64,000 nt of DNA from JBBSNV01 sp964458605 (GCA_964458605.1 CAYWLS010000010.1:1-64000); one strand, 5' to 3'; numbered from the stretch's first letter, positions 18,919 through 27,275 are shown. Notes: generated by a model from the letters alone, not told the origin. Made by a program: numbers and translations.

Positions 18919-19536
18919 TCAGCCGGCGACTTTGGCGGCGAGACGACGTTGCTCCAGCGCGGCCAGGTCCTTGTCACGCTGTTCCTCAACCTTCTTCACG
19001 TCGTCGCGACACAGATCCTGACTCTGCTGCGAGCATTCAGTCTTGATCTTGGTGGCGGCCTCGACGGAGCGCTGGGTGATGCGTTCCCGCAGCTTGGCGA
19101 AATGCTCGTCGCGCGCCTGCGGCGAGGCGAATTGTGCCGGCGTAAGGATAACCAGAATCGACTCGGGATATTTGTAGTTCGCTCCCGAGGCCGCATCGAC
19201 CGCGATGCCGATCAGCCCGCCGGCAATGACATTGCCGACCGTGGTGCCGGTGAAGCCGGCGGGCAGGGTTTCGGCCTGATCGACAAAGCCATCCTTCTTG
19301 CACGTCACCAGCACGTCGTTCTTGCCGCGGTCGATGCGCACAGTGCCGGGCGCGGGATTGATGACGCCGATGGTCTGGCCGGCGCGGTTGAGGTCGCACA
19401 CCGCGCCGTCCGGTTCAGTTGCTACTGAAATGTTCTGCGACGTGCCGGACACCAGCGTAGCGCAGGCGCCCAGCGTGCCGACGCCGGCCAGCACAAGGCA
19501 GAGCCTCGCGGCCCGCCAAAACGACTTCGAGATCAT
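18919..19536 (-). CDS. PEGA-like outer-membrane/periplasmic lipoprotein
   Basis: A 205-residue protein with a lipoprotein signal peptide: positively charged start, hydrophobic stretch LCLVLAGVGT and lipobox LGAC, so it should be lipidated at that cysteine. The mature part begins ATLVSGTSQNISVATEPDGA, typical of PEGA-like beta-sandwich lipoproteins, with two further cysteines (VCDLN, VTCKKDG) and a glycine-rich hydrophobic segment TTVGNVIAGGLIGIAVDAA. The C-terminal third is a charged helix with another cysteine pair (TECSQQSQDLC). The ATG at 19536 has GGGGGGAACAC before it; an earlier in-frame ATG would bury the signal. Function unknown. Confidence 0.83.
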   Translation of the reverse strand: MISKSFWRAARLCLVLAGVGTLGACATLVSGTSQNISVATEPDGAVCDLNRAGQTIGVINPAPGTVRIDRGKNDVLVTCKKDGFVDQAETLPAGFTGTTVGNVIAGGLIGIAVDAASGANYKYPESILVILTPAQFASPQARDEHFAKLRERITQRSVEAATKIKTECSQQSQDLCRDDVKKVEEQRDKDLAALEQRRLAAKVAG

Positions 19537-19851
19537 GTGTTCCCCCCAATGCGACCCGCCGCGCGCCGCTCCCCTGCGACGACTGACGATCAATCGCAGA
19601 GTATCGCCATCCGACGACTATTCAATAGAAAATCCCCTGTAAAACTCGACATACAGTTGCATGCCGCGCGCAACGCCGCATGGCGGCGCAGAACAAAGGC
19701 CGGCCTCTCGCGGTATTGGCGACGGCGCTGCGGTCTTGGCTGGAAATTCGCCTGAAGCTGCCTGGGCCTTGTCAGGCCGGGACGGGGTCGTTATAAGCGG
19801 GCGCCTTGTGCCGGCCGGGCTCCGCCCCGCCGATCGCCGTCAGGCGGGCAA
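19537..19851. other. Intergenic region between lipoprotein gene and tRNA-Thr
   Basis: This 315 bp stretch separates the lipoprotein gene from tRNA-Thr. It must contain the promoter for both. I see an A/T-richer patch (19600-19655) that could hold the promoters, but no clear -35/-10 pair, no repeat and no coding sequence. Confidence 0.5.
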
Positions 19852-19926
19852 GCCCCGATAGCTCAGTGGTAGAGCAACCGCTTCGTAAGCGGTAGGCCGT
19901 TGGTTCAAATCCGACTCGGGGCACCA
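19852..19926 (+). tRNA. tRNA-Thr (anticodon CGU)
   Basis: A complete cloverleaf: acceptor GCCCCGA paired with TCGGGGC, D arm GCTCAGTGGTAGAGC, anticodon stem ACCGC/GCGGT with loop TTCGTAA (anticodon CGU, reads ACG), variable AGGCC, T arm GTTGG-TTCAAAT-CCGAC, and an encoded CCA end. All stems pair fully. Confidence 0.97.
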
Positions 19927-20116
19927 TTTCCCCTGTCCTAATCCCCGTCCGAAAAATTTTTTTGGCGCCGCCGATTCGGAGCAATCGGGGTTGCAAGTCG
20001 TTATCAAACAACCGCTTGGGAATTTTTCTTCAAGTATAGCTTTATTATCCGAAAGCTTATCCTCAGGCAGAGTTGCTCCCATACGGATTGCACAATTCAG
20101 CAAGGGACTGATACTT

Positions 20117-20389
20117 ATGCACATATCGAACCGAGATGGTGAGCCCATGTTGAACCGCTTTGGTCTTTGGTATCTCGCGACTTTGGCCCCCGCCGTGCTG
20201 CTTTTCAAAGCGCTGGCGCTGGTCGGTCCCTTGCCCGGGCCGGCCGTCACCATCATCTCGATGATCGTCACGATTTGCGTGTTGCCGGTGCTGCCCATCG
20301 TCATGCTGGCGATGTCCACGGCGCTGCGCGTCGATACCGACGCCCTGCTGCCGACGTGGTACCGCAAGATGTTCGGCGCGACGAACTGA
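20117..20389 (+). CDS. Small two-helix membrane protein, unknown function
   Basis: A roughly 90-residue protein beginning MHISNRDGEPMLNRFGLWYL, with two hydrophobic segments (LATLAPAVLLFKALALV and TIISMIVTICVLPVLPIVML) and a short polar tail. I do not recognise the family. The start is uncertain: ATG at 20117 follows AAGGGA at good spacing, whereas ATG at 20147 would give an 80-residue form. The DNA upstream (19930-20140) is markedly more A/T-rich than its surroundings. An intrinsic terminator follows 20 bp after the stop, which supports this being a real transcription unit. Confidence 0.6.
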   Translation: MHISNRDGEPMLNRFGLWYLATLAPAVLLFKALALVGPLPGPAVTIISMIVTICVLPVLPIVMLAMSTALRVDTDALLPTWYRKMFGATN

Positions 20390-20406
20390 CTCTCTCCTCG
20401 CTCGCG

Positions 20407-20440
20407 AAAAAAGCCCCGGCGCTTGCGCCGGGGCTTTTTC
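20407..20440. terminator. Bidirectional intrinsic terminator
   Basis: Perfect 10-bp stem GCCCCGGCGC (20413-20422) / GCGCCGGGGC (20425-20434) with a TT loop, flanked by AAAAAA on the left and TTTTT on the right. It lies between the convergent small membrane protein and LLM oxidoreductase genes and can serve both. Confidence 0.92.
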
Positions 20441-20456
20441 ATTGCGCCGGACGACG

Positions 20457-21569
20457 CTACTCCGCCGCGCTCTTCAGCATCGGCGCCAGGTCGATGGGCT
20501 GGCCGGCATCGAACTTCTTCAGTTGCGGCATCACTTCCCTGGCGAACAGCTTCATGTTGGCCTCGGCATCCTCGACCGGCATGCCGGCATAGGAGAACAC
20601 CCCGACATAGGAGGAGTTGTTCACCTTGGCGTGGATATCCATGATCTTGTCGTAGACCATCTCCGGCGTACCCCACACCTGCAGGTCGGTGAAGAAGTCG
20701 ATGGTCTTGTCGGCGCCGAGCTGGTTTATCTTCTCGGCCATCTTGCCGTAGTACTCGTAGCCCTTGGTGTTGGCCAGGTGGTCGCCGGCGAAGTTGTAGT
20801 GGTCCAGCACCGTCTGGTAGTAGCCGCCGATATATTTGCGCGCCATGTCGCGCGCCCGCTCGGCGTCCTTGTCGACGAAGGTCCAGCCCGCCGCCACCGG
20901 CTGCGGCGCCTCGACATCGTTCACCTCGCGATAGATCTTGCGGTATTCCTCCAGCTCCTTGGCCACTTCGCGCCACGGCTTCTGCGGGATGATCAGGATG
21001 CCGACGCCCAGTCTGGCCATGATACGCGCGCTCTCCGGCGACACGGCGGCGGCGTAGGTGCGACCCTTGAACGACTTGAACGGCGCCGGCCGCACGGCGG
21101 CCAGCGGCTGCTTGTAGAACTTGCCGTCGTATTCGGCGTAGCCGGTCTCCAGCGCCTTCAGCACCATCTCGGCGCCCTCGACGAAGCGCTCGCGGCTTTC
21201 GCCCATGTCGATGCGGAAGCGGTCGAACTCGACCTTGCCCGCGCCGCGGCCCAGCCCCAGGATCATGCGGCCGCCCGACAGGTTGTCGAGCATCGACACC
21301 TCCTCCGCCACGCGCAGCGGATCGTGCCAGGGCAGCACCACCACCATCGAGCCCAGCTTCACGCTCTTGGTGCGGCCGGCCATGTAGGACAGGAACTGCA
21401 CCACGTCGGGACACATGGTGTAGTCGGTGAAGTGATGCTCGACCGACCAGATCGATTCGAAGCCCAGCGGCTCGGCCTGCTCGGCCAGGCGCAGCTCGTT
21501 GAGATAGACCTGCCGGTCGCTCAGATGCTTGTTGGTATTCTGGAACACCACCGACATGCCGACATGCAT
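20457..21569 (-). CDS. LLM-class flavin-dependent oxidoreductase
   Basis: A 370-residue bacterial-luciferase-fold monooxygenase/oxidoreductase using reduced F420 or FMN. It begins MHVGMSVVFQNTNKHLSDRQ and shows FESIWSVEHHFTDY, the VVVLPWHDPLRVAEEVSMLDNLSGGR segment typical of the family, and LGLGRGAGKVEFDRFRIDM. GGGAGGAAATGCC precedes the ATG at 21569. The divergent acyl-CoA dehydrogenase gene starts 99 bp away, with a palindromic operator between the two, so they are probably co-regulated. Substrate not evident. Confidence 0.9.
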   Translation of the reverse strand: MHVGMSVVFQNTNKHLSDRQVYLNELRLAEQAEPLGFESIWSVEHHFTDYTMCPDVVQFLSYMAGRTKSVKLGSMVVVLPWHDPLRVAEEVSMLDNLSGGRMILGLGRGAGKVEFDRFRIDMGESRERFVEGAEMVLKALETGYAEYDGKFYKQPLAAVRPAPFKSFKGRTYAAAVSPESARIMARLGVGILIIPQKPWREVAKELEEYRKIYREVNDVEAPQPVAAGWTFVDKDAERARDMARKYIGGYYQTVLDHYNFAGDHLANTKGYEYYGKMAEKINQLGADKTIDFFTDLQVWGTPEMVYDKIMDIHAKVNNSSYVGVFSYAGMPVEDAEANMKLFAREVMPQLKKFDAGQPIDLAPMLKSAAE

Positions 21570-21590
21570 GGCATTTCCTCCCGATTCCCG

Positions 21591-21610
21591 ATATGAACGA
21601 GCGTTCATAT
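21591..21610. promoter_or_regulatory. Palindromic operator between LLM oxidoreductase and acyl-CoA dehydrogenase
   Basis: ATATGAACGAGCGTTCATAT is a perfect 9-bp inverted repeat around an AG centre. It matches the TGAACG-N2-CGTTCA site at 16689-16706 and sits 22 bp from the LLM gene start, in the divergent promoter region. A TetR-family repressor site is the best reading. Confidence 0.62.
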
Positions 21611-21668
21611 CCGACCATCGCCGGACCGGTTTGTCCAGCGTCATGGCCTATTGCGGGAGGAGAAATTG

Positions 21669-22814
21669 GTGCAGGAACTCAAAGCCAGGGAGCAGGCCCT
21701 GGTCGAATCCGGCCGCGCCGTAGCCGCCGTCGCCGCTGCGGTCGCCGCCAACTGCGAGGCCGACAAGCGACCGCCGCGCGAGGTCTGGCAGGCCTATCGC
21801 GAAGCCGGGCTGAAGGGCCTGCGCGTGCCGCGCGAGAAAGGCGGCCACGCCATTTCCGCCTATGCCATGGCGCAGATCTCCGAGGCGCTGGGCGCCGCCG
21901 ATTCGACCGCGGCGCTGACCTTCGTGCCGCAGGAATATTGCATGGCGGCGATCGCCGCTTACAGCCACCATCCCTGGCACGAGCAGATGCTGCGCAGCCT
22001 GCTAGCGGGCGAATGCAGCACCGGCTTCCTGCTGACCGAACCGCAGGCCGGTTCCGACGCGGCGGCGCTGGCGACCCTGGCGACGCGCACCGGGCATGGC
22101 TGGCGGCTGAGCGGCGCCAAGGCCTGGGTCAGCAACGCGCGCGACATCGACGAGCATTTCGTGTTCGCCCAGACCGAGCCCGGATCGGGCGCCAAAGGCA
22201 TCGCCGCCTTCCTGGTGCCGGCCGACGCGGCCGGCCTCTCGATCGGGCAGCCCTATGCGCTGATCGGCGGCCATTCCGCCGGCATCTGCGACGTGCGCTT
22301 CGACGATGTGATGCTGGCGCCGGAGCGGCTGGTGGTGCCGCCGGGCGAAGGGCTGAAGGCAGCGCTGGCGGCGATCGACCTGGCGCGCGTCAATGTCGCG
22401 GCCATGTGCTGCGGCATGCTGCGGGTGGCGCTCGACACCGCGCTCGACTACGCCAGCAAGCGGCATGCTTTCGGCCGGCCGATCGCCGAGTTCCAGGGCC
22501 TGCAATGGCAACTGGCCGATGTCGCCACCGAGTTGGAAGCGGCGCGCCTGCTGACCTACGACGCCGCGCGCCAGCTCGACCGCGACGGCAAGGCGGCGGT
22601 CGCTGCAGCCCACGCCAAGAAATTCGCCAGCCTCGCCGCCTTGCGCGGCGTCGAGGCCTGCATGCAGGCGATGGGCGCCAACGGCCTGCGCCACGACTGG
22701 CCGCTGGCCCGCTTCTTCGCCCAGGCCAAGATCGCGCAATGCCTGGACGGCACCACCGAGATCCAGAACGTGGTGATCGCCCGCGCCCTGTTCGCGCCCT
22801 ATCGCCGGCCCTGA
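21669..22814 (+). CDS. Acyl-CoA dehydrogenase
   Basis: A 381-residue FAD-dependent dehydrogenase of the acyl-CoA dehydrogenase family. It has LTEPQAGSDAAAL and the middle beta domain with AKAWVSNARDIDEHFV, DVRFDDVMLAPERLV, RHAFGRPIAEFQGLQWQLAD and the C-terminal AKIAQCLDGTTEIQNVVIAR. The usual catalytic glutamate in the last motif (EGT) is Asp here. GGGAGGAG lies six bases before GTG 21669, preferred over the upstream TTG at 21651, which precedes the ribosome binding site. Divergent from the LLM gene, sharing the palindromic operator. Confidence 0.92.
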   Translation: MQELKAREQALVESGRAVAAVAAAVAANCEADKRPPREVWQAYREAGLKGLRVPREKGGHAISAYAMAQISEALGAADSTAALTFVPQEYCMAAIAAYSHHPWHEQMLRSLLAGECSTGFLLTEPQAGSDAAALATLATRTGHGWRLSGAKAWVSNARDIDEHFVFAQTEPGSGAKGIAAFLVPADAAGLSIGQPYALIGGHSAGICDVRFDDVMLAPERLVVPPGEGLKAALAAIDLARVNVAAMCCGMLRVALDTALDYASKRHAFGRPIAEFQGLQWQLADVATELEAARLLTYDAARQLDRDGKAAVAAAHAKKFASLAALRGVEACMQAMGANGLRHDWPLARFFAQAKIAQCLDGTTEIQNVVIARALFAPYRRP

Positions 22815-22818
22815 CGTC

Positions 22819-23673
22819 TCAGGGCGCCAGGCGCTGCAGCAGGAAAGCCGGCAGCCGGCGCATGATCGCCATCGCCAGGCGCAGCTTGGCGGGAAAATAG
22901 ATCGTGCGACGGCCGCGCTGCGCGGCACGCCACATGGCGGCAGCGCAATCCTGGACGCTGGCCGGCTTGAGCGGCAGGCGCCGGCCGAAGGTCATCGGCG
23001 TGTCGACCGGGCCGGGCTTGACCAGGGTGACGGCGACGCCGGCCCGCGCCAGGCCGGGCGCGACCGCCTCGACATAGCCGTGCAGCGCCAGCTTGCTGGC
23101 GCCATAGACCGGGTTGCCCGGTCGCACCAGATCGCCCGCCACCGAACCCAGCACCATCAGCCGGCCGCCGCCACGCGCCTGCATCAGCGGCGCAAGCTGT
23201 TGCAGCAGCGCCATCGACGCGCCGGCATTGACGGCCATGATGCGTCGCGCGAGATCGGGATCGCCGGCGACGTCTTCGGGACGCGGCAGCACGGCGAAGG
23301 CCAGCAGCACGTTGAAGCGTTGCGGCAGGGCACCATCCAGCATGGCCGCCAGCGCGGCGAAGTTCCGCGGCGCCTCGGCATCGAAGCGCACGGTGCGCAC
23401 CGCCGGGCTGCCGCGCAATACCAGATCGCGTCCGTCCAGCGCCAGATCCTCGACATCGCGTCCGGCCAGCACCATGGGCTTGCCATGGGCGGCGGCGATG
23501 CGCATGAAGGCGCGGGCGATGCCGGAGGAGGCGCCGAAGATCACCCAGGCGTCGTCCAGCGACGGCACCGCCGGCGCGGTGGGCGCCACGGCCGCTGCTT
23601 CGCCCTCGGGCCGGGGCGGTGCGGCGGGCGTGGCGGCATCAGGCGCGGCGGGATCGGCAGGCAGGTCGCTCAT
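22819..23673 (-). CDS. SDR-family reductase, DprE2-like
   Basis: A 284-residue short-chain dehydrogenase. After a 33-residue Ala/Pro-rich leader, the Rossmann motif VIFGASSGIARAF is followed by VLLAFAVLPRP, VNAGASMALLQQL, and the catalytic pair in VYGASKLALHGY (YxxxK), then LVKPGPVDTPM. DprE2 reduces the 2-keto intermediate to polyprenyl-phosphoryl arabinose; the call rests on neighbourhood with a DprE1-like oxidase, whose stop overlaps this start by ATGA. A generic SDR function remains possible. Confidence 0.8.
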   Translation of the reverse strand: MSDLPADPAAPDAATPAAPPRPEGEAAAVAPTAPAVPSLDDAWVIFGASSGIARAFMRIAAAHGKPMVLAGRDVEDLALDGRDLVLRGSPAVRTVRFDAEAPRNFAALAAMLDGALPQRFNVLLAFAVLPRPEDVAGDPDLARRIMAVNAGASMALLQQLAPLMQARGGGRLMVLGSVAGDLVRPGNPVYGASKLALHGYVEAVAPGLARAGVAVTLVKPGPVDTPMTFGRRLPLKPASVQDCAAAMWRAAQRGRRTIYFPAKLRLAMAIMRRLPAFLLQRLAP

Positions 23674-25109
23674 GGCCGGTAGGTCCTCAAGGCCAGCCGC
23701 CGCGCCTGATCGGACTGGAAGCGGCCTTCCGGATCGAGTCGCTGCAGGACCGAAACGAAGCGCTCCCGGGCCGGGTACATGGCGGCGAAGCTTTCCGGCG
23801 ACAGGGTGGAGTCCTTGGCCAGGTAGACGCGCGCGCCGCAATCCAGCGCGATGCGTTCCAGCTCGGCCAGCAGGGCCGGCGTCTGCGCGCGCCAGGGAAT
23901 GTCGAGCGCCAGGCTGTGGCCCTTGCGCGCGAAGGACATCAGGCCGCGACCGTCGCGCCCCATGGTCTTGAGCACGCCGAGCAGCGCGCCGGGCCGGCTG
24001 CGCGACACCGTTTCCAGCAGCTTGCGCAGGCAGGGCTGGGCCAGCTCGTCCGCCACCACGCATTGGAATTGCACGAAGCCGCGCCGGCCGTAGAGCCGGT
24101 TCCAGCCCTGCAGCGCATCGAGCGGATGCAGGAACGCCTGGCGCTGCAGGGTGCAGACGCGTCCCGCCGCCGGCACGCGCGCCAGATGCAGCCTGTTGTA
24201 GAGCCGCACCGCCGTCTTGAGCGGAAAGGCGCGCGGCAGCTCGACCGGTACGCGCCGTGCCCGCTTCAGCGGCCGGGCGCGATAATTCGCCAGCCGCTCG
24301 GCCGGCACCGCCTCGCCGGTCTGCAGCACGCCGCGACCCAGATCCTTGCCGCGCGCCAAGGCGTCGATCCAGGCCACCGAATAGGCGACGCTGTCGCGAA
24401 TGCCGGCGATCGCCGTCAGCATGGCGTCGAGGTCGGTCAATCGCCGCTCGCGGCAATGAATCAGGCTGGAGGGAACCGGCACCAGCCGGATCGCCGCCTG
24501 CAGGACGATGCCGGTCAGCCCCATGCCGCCGATCGTCGCTAGGAACGCATCGGGATCCTGCTGCGGCGACAGATGATGCAGCGCGCCTGTCGCGTCGAGC
24601 AGGTCGATCCATTCGACATAGTCGCCGAAGCCGCCGGCGCTGTCATGATTCTTGCCGTGGATGTCGGCGGCGATGGCGCCGCCCACGCTGACCGTGCCGG
24701 TGCCCGGCACCACCGGCAGGGCGAAGCCGCGCGGCACGAACAGCCGGTCGATCTCGGCCAGCATGGCGCCGGCCTCGCACACCAGCACGCCGCTAGACGG
24801 GTCGAAATCCAGCAGCCGGTCGAGCCGCGTCAGGTCCAGCACTAGCCCGCCATCGAGCTGGGCGGAGTCGCCATAGGAGCGGCCGTAGCCGCGCGCCAGC
24901 AGCGGACCGTCATTGGCCAGCAGCGCGGCGATCAGCTGGGCGCGCCGTTGCGGCCGCTCGAGCCGGGCCAGCGAGGGACGCGTGCCGCCGAAGCCGCTGA
25001 GGCGCTGCACGACGGCTGGCGGCGCGGACGCGCCGTCGGGAGCGTGCGGCTTGGGCGCGCCGTCAACGGCTCGCGGCGCGGGCGCGCCGTCAGGGACTGC
25101 CGCGCTCAT
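23670..25109 (-). CDS. FAD-linked oxidase, DprE1-like (decaprenylphosphoryl-ribose 2-epimerase subunit)
   Basis: A 479-residue vanillyl-alcohol-oxidase-type flavoenzyme. FAD-binding features are LLARGYGRSYGDSAQ and TVSVGGAIAADIHGKNHD, close to the DprE1 consensus, followed by GGFGDYVEWIDLL. The C-terminus has VYLAKDSTLSPESFAAMYP, equivalent to the YTAKDSR segment of mycobacterial DprE1. At the position equivalent to the benzothiazinone-reactive Cys387, the sequence HSLALDIPW has alanine. It likely oxidises polyprenyl-phospho-ribose at C2. The start overlaps the UbiA-like gene by 20 bp and its stop overlaps the reductase start. Confidence 0.85.
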   Translation of the reverse strand: MSAAVPDGAPAPRAVDGAPKPHAPDGASAPPAVVQRLSGFGGTRPSLARLERPQRRAQLIAALLANDGPLLARGYGRSYGDSAQLDGGLVLDLTRLDRLLDFDPSSGVLVCEAGAMLAEIDRLFVPRGFALPVVPGTGTVSVGGAIAADIHGKNHDSAGGFGDYVEWIDLLDATGALHHLSPQQDPDAFLATIGGMGLTGIVLQAAIRLVPVPSSLIHCRERRLTDLDAMLTAIAGIRDSVAYSVAWIDALARGKDLGRGVLQTGEAVPAERLANYRARPLKRARRVPVELPRAFPLKTAVRLYNRLHLARVPAAGRVCTLQRQAFLHPLDALQGWNRLYGRRGFVQFQCVVADELAQPCLRKLLETVSRSRPGALLGVLKTMGRDGRGLMSFARKGHSLALDIPWRAQTPALLAELERIALDCGARVYLAKDSTLSPESFAAMYPARERFVSVLQRLDPEGRFQSDQARRLALRTYRP

Positions 25110-25986
25110 GGATCAGGTAGCCGATGGTGCCGGCCCAGCCGGCCACCATCAGCATCATGAAGGGATCGCGCCGCAGCAGCGCGAAAGGTTCGCCCGGCTC
25201 CTCGTCGACCAGGATGACCTGCAGGTAGCGCAGCGCGGCGGCGATCACGAACGGCACGGTCAGATGCATCTGCTCGATGCGCGCCTTCTCCGCCAGCGAC
25301 AGGCCGGTGACGTACATGACATAGGCGATGATCACCGCCGTCAGAAAGATCGCCACCGACACGTTGAGGAAGCCTTCGTTGTAGCCGGGCCGGCCGGGGT
25401 CGCCCTCGCCCTCCAGCGTGGCGATGACGTCGTCGCGCCGCTTGGCCAGCGCCGCGAACAGGCCGATCAGGAAGGTGCAGATCACCAGCCACACCGAAGG
25501 CGCATGACCGATCACCGCCGAGCCGGCATCGACGCGCAGCACGAAGCCGACCGCCACCGCCAGCACGTCGACGATCGGCACGGCGCGCAGCGCGATCGAG
25601 TAGATCAGGTTCAGCCCGGCGAACAGCACCAGATAGTCGGCCACCGGCCGGCCCAGCTTCCAGCCCAGCCAGCCGCCCAGCCCGTAGCACAGCGCCGCCA
25701 GCAGCAGCGCCGCCCATACCGGCAGCACGCCGGCCGCCACCGGCCGCCAGCGCTTGATGGGATGCTGCCGGTCGCGCACGCGGTCGATCACGTCGTTGAC
25801 GCAATAGCCCGCCGAAGCCAGCGCGCAGAACGCGGCGAAGGCCAGCAGGGCCGAAACCAGCGCCGGTTCGGTCCAGCTGGTGAAGATCACCGCGGCCGGC
25901 GCCAGAACGAAGGCGTTCTTCAGCCAATCCCATGGCCGCAGCGTCGTGAGGATGGCTGCCGGTATCCGAGCAATGGACGACACCAC
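25090..25986 (-). CDS. UbiA-type prenyltransferase, decaprenyl-phosphate phosphoribosyltransferase-like
   Basis: A 298-residue polytopic membrane protein with about eight helices. The key motif NDVIDRVRDRQHPIKRWRP resembles the Rv3806c family (NDVxDxxxDxxHPxKRxRPIAAG), which transfers phosphoribose from PRPP to polyprenyl phosphate. Further conserved pieces are LRVDAGSAVIG and a loop near AKRRDDVIATL. The start is taken as the GTG at 25986 (a second GTG follows at 25983), preceded by GGGGGT. It overlaps the DprE1-like gene, so it is the first committed step of this cluster. Confidence 0.8.
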   Translation of the reverse strand: MVSSIARIPAAILTTLRPWDWLKNAFVLAPAAVIFTSWTEPALVSALLAFAAFCALASAGYCVNDVIDRVRDRQHPIKRWRPVAAGVLPVWAALLLAALCYGLGGWLGWKLGRPVADYLVLFAGLNLIYSIALRAVPIVDVLAVAVGFVLRVDAGSAVIGHAPSVWLVICTFLIGLFAALAKRRDDVIATLEGEGDPGRPGYNEGFLNVSVAIFLTAVIIAYVMYVTGLSLAEKARIEQMHLTVPFVIAAALRYLQVILVDEEPGEPFALLRRDPFMMLMVAGWAGTIGYLIHERGSP

Positions 25987-26053
25987 ACCCCCGTGCTTGT
26001 CGTTTCGATTCTTACGCGGCCCGCAGCGATTATCGAGGGCACGGCGCCATCGA

Positions 26054-27256
26054 TCAACCCGTGGTTTGCAGGCTGCCGTTGCGGTGCGGCGTTTGTAAGG
26101 CAAGCGCCACGAAGCCCAGCATGGCCGCGATCAGCGCCACCATGCCGATATCGCGATAGGGCAGCACCCACCACAGCAGCGGCCCAGGCGCCAGCGCCGT
26201 CGCCAGCAGTACGACACGCAACGGCCACGCCGCCTGCAGCAGCGCCGCATAGATCGCCGGCACGCCGATCAGCCACGAATAGGACAGGTTGGCCAGGCTG
26301 ACGGACAGGAAAGCCAGCACCAGCAGCAGCATGCCGTGCAGCGGATCGCCGAACATCGCGCGGCGGCGACGCCACAGCAGCACGCCAACCGCGCCGCACC
26401 AGGCGAGATAGATCGCCACCTCCGGCCGCTGCCACAACGACAGATCGGACCAACCGCCCAGTCCCAGCCGGATGTCCTTGCCCAGCGCCATCAGATTGTA
26501 GCGGATCGGCAGGACCAGCCAGACGTTGCGCAGCCAGTCGCGCACCGCGGACGGTTCGATCGCCAGCCACAGCAGCAGCCCGCCGCCGACCAGCGCGATG
26601 GCTGCGCCCGCGGCGCGCCACGCCGCCCGGTCGCGCCACCCGAACAGCAGCGGCAGCGGCAGGAACAGGATCCAGATCGGTTTGATCGCGGCGGCGATGC
26701 CGAGCAACAGCGCCGCCAGCCCGTAGCGCCCGCCGCGACAGCACAGCACCGCGCTCCACAGCGCCAGCGCCTCGAATACCGCGACGTTGCCGCTGCACAG
26801 ATCCTGCAGCAGCGTCGCGTTCATGGCGATCGCCAGGACCAGCCACAGCGAGATCGCATCGCGCCACAGCGGAAACAGGCGGCGCCACACCGCAACCAGG
26901 CCGACCAGCGCCACCGCCTTGGCGAGGTTGAACGCCAGCACGGCCAGGCCCGGCGGCAACAAGGCGAGCGCCGCGAACGGGATCAACCCGGCCGGCGTAT
27001 AGACCCACCAGACCGTCCGGCCGAAGACGGCGCGCAAGGCCTCGCTGTCATAGGGATTGGCGCCGGCCAGGGCGGCCTTGGCGGCGAAATAGTAGGTGAA
27101 GGTGTCGCGCGCGTCGCACCGCGTGGCGAAGCGCCAGAGCGGCTCGCCCCACAATCCGTAGCCGATGGTGAGCGCCAGCGACAGCAGCGCGACCGCGGCG
27201 ATGGCGCCGCGGCCCTGGCGCCACTCGATCACCGGCGGGCGGCGCGTCGCACGCAA
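26054..27256 (-). CDS. GT87-family polyprenyl-phosphate-dependent glycosyltransferase
   Basis: A 400-residue membrane glycosyltransferase of the GT-C superfamily (GT87/DUF2029). It has about ten hydrophobic helices, an acidic early loop CDARDTFTYYFAAKAALAG, then NPYDSEALR, the SGNVAVFEALALW region and GIAAAIKPIWILFLPLP, typical of mannosyl- and arabinofuranosyl-type members. It precedes the UbiA-like gene by 67 bp and is probably the enzyme using the polyprenyl-phospho-pentose donor. The start is a TTG at 27256; a GTG at 27232 is an alternative and neither has a convincing ribosome binding site. Confidence 0.78.
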   Translation of the reverse strand: MRATRRPPVIEWRQGRGAIAAVALLSLALTIGYGLWGEPLWRFATRCDARDTFTYYFAAKAALAGANPYDSEALRAVFGRTVWWVYTPAGLIPFAALALLPPGLAVLAFNLAKAVALVGLVAVWRRLFPLWRDAISLWLVLAIAMNATLLQDLCSGNVAVFEALALWSAVLCCRGGRYGLAALLLGIAAAIKPIWILFLPLPLLFGWRDRAAWRAAGAAIALVGGGLLLWLAIEPSAVRDWLRNVWLVLPIRYNLMALGKDIRLGLGGWSDLSLWQRPEVAIYLAWCGAVGVLLWRRRRAMFGDPLHGMLLLVLAFLSVSLANLSYSWLIGVPAIYAALLQAAWPLRVVLLATALAPGPLLWWVLPYRDIGMVALIAAMLGFVALALQTPHRNGSLQTTG

Positions 27257-27275
27257 GCGGCGCCGGAACGGAAAA

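Noticed and set aside
24257..24691. Plus-strand open frames inside the DprE1-like gene
   Set aside because: Shadow frames with Arg/Ala/Pro composition; the minus-strand gene has clear motifs.
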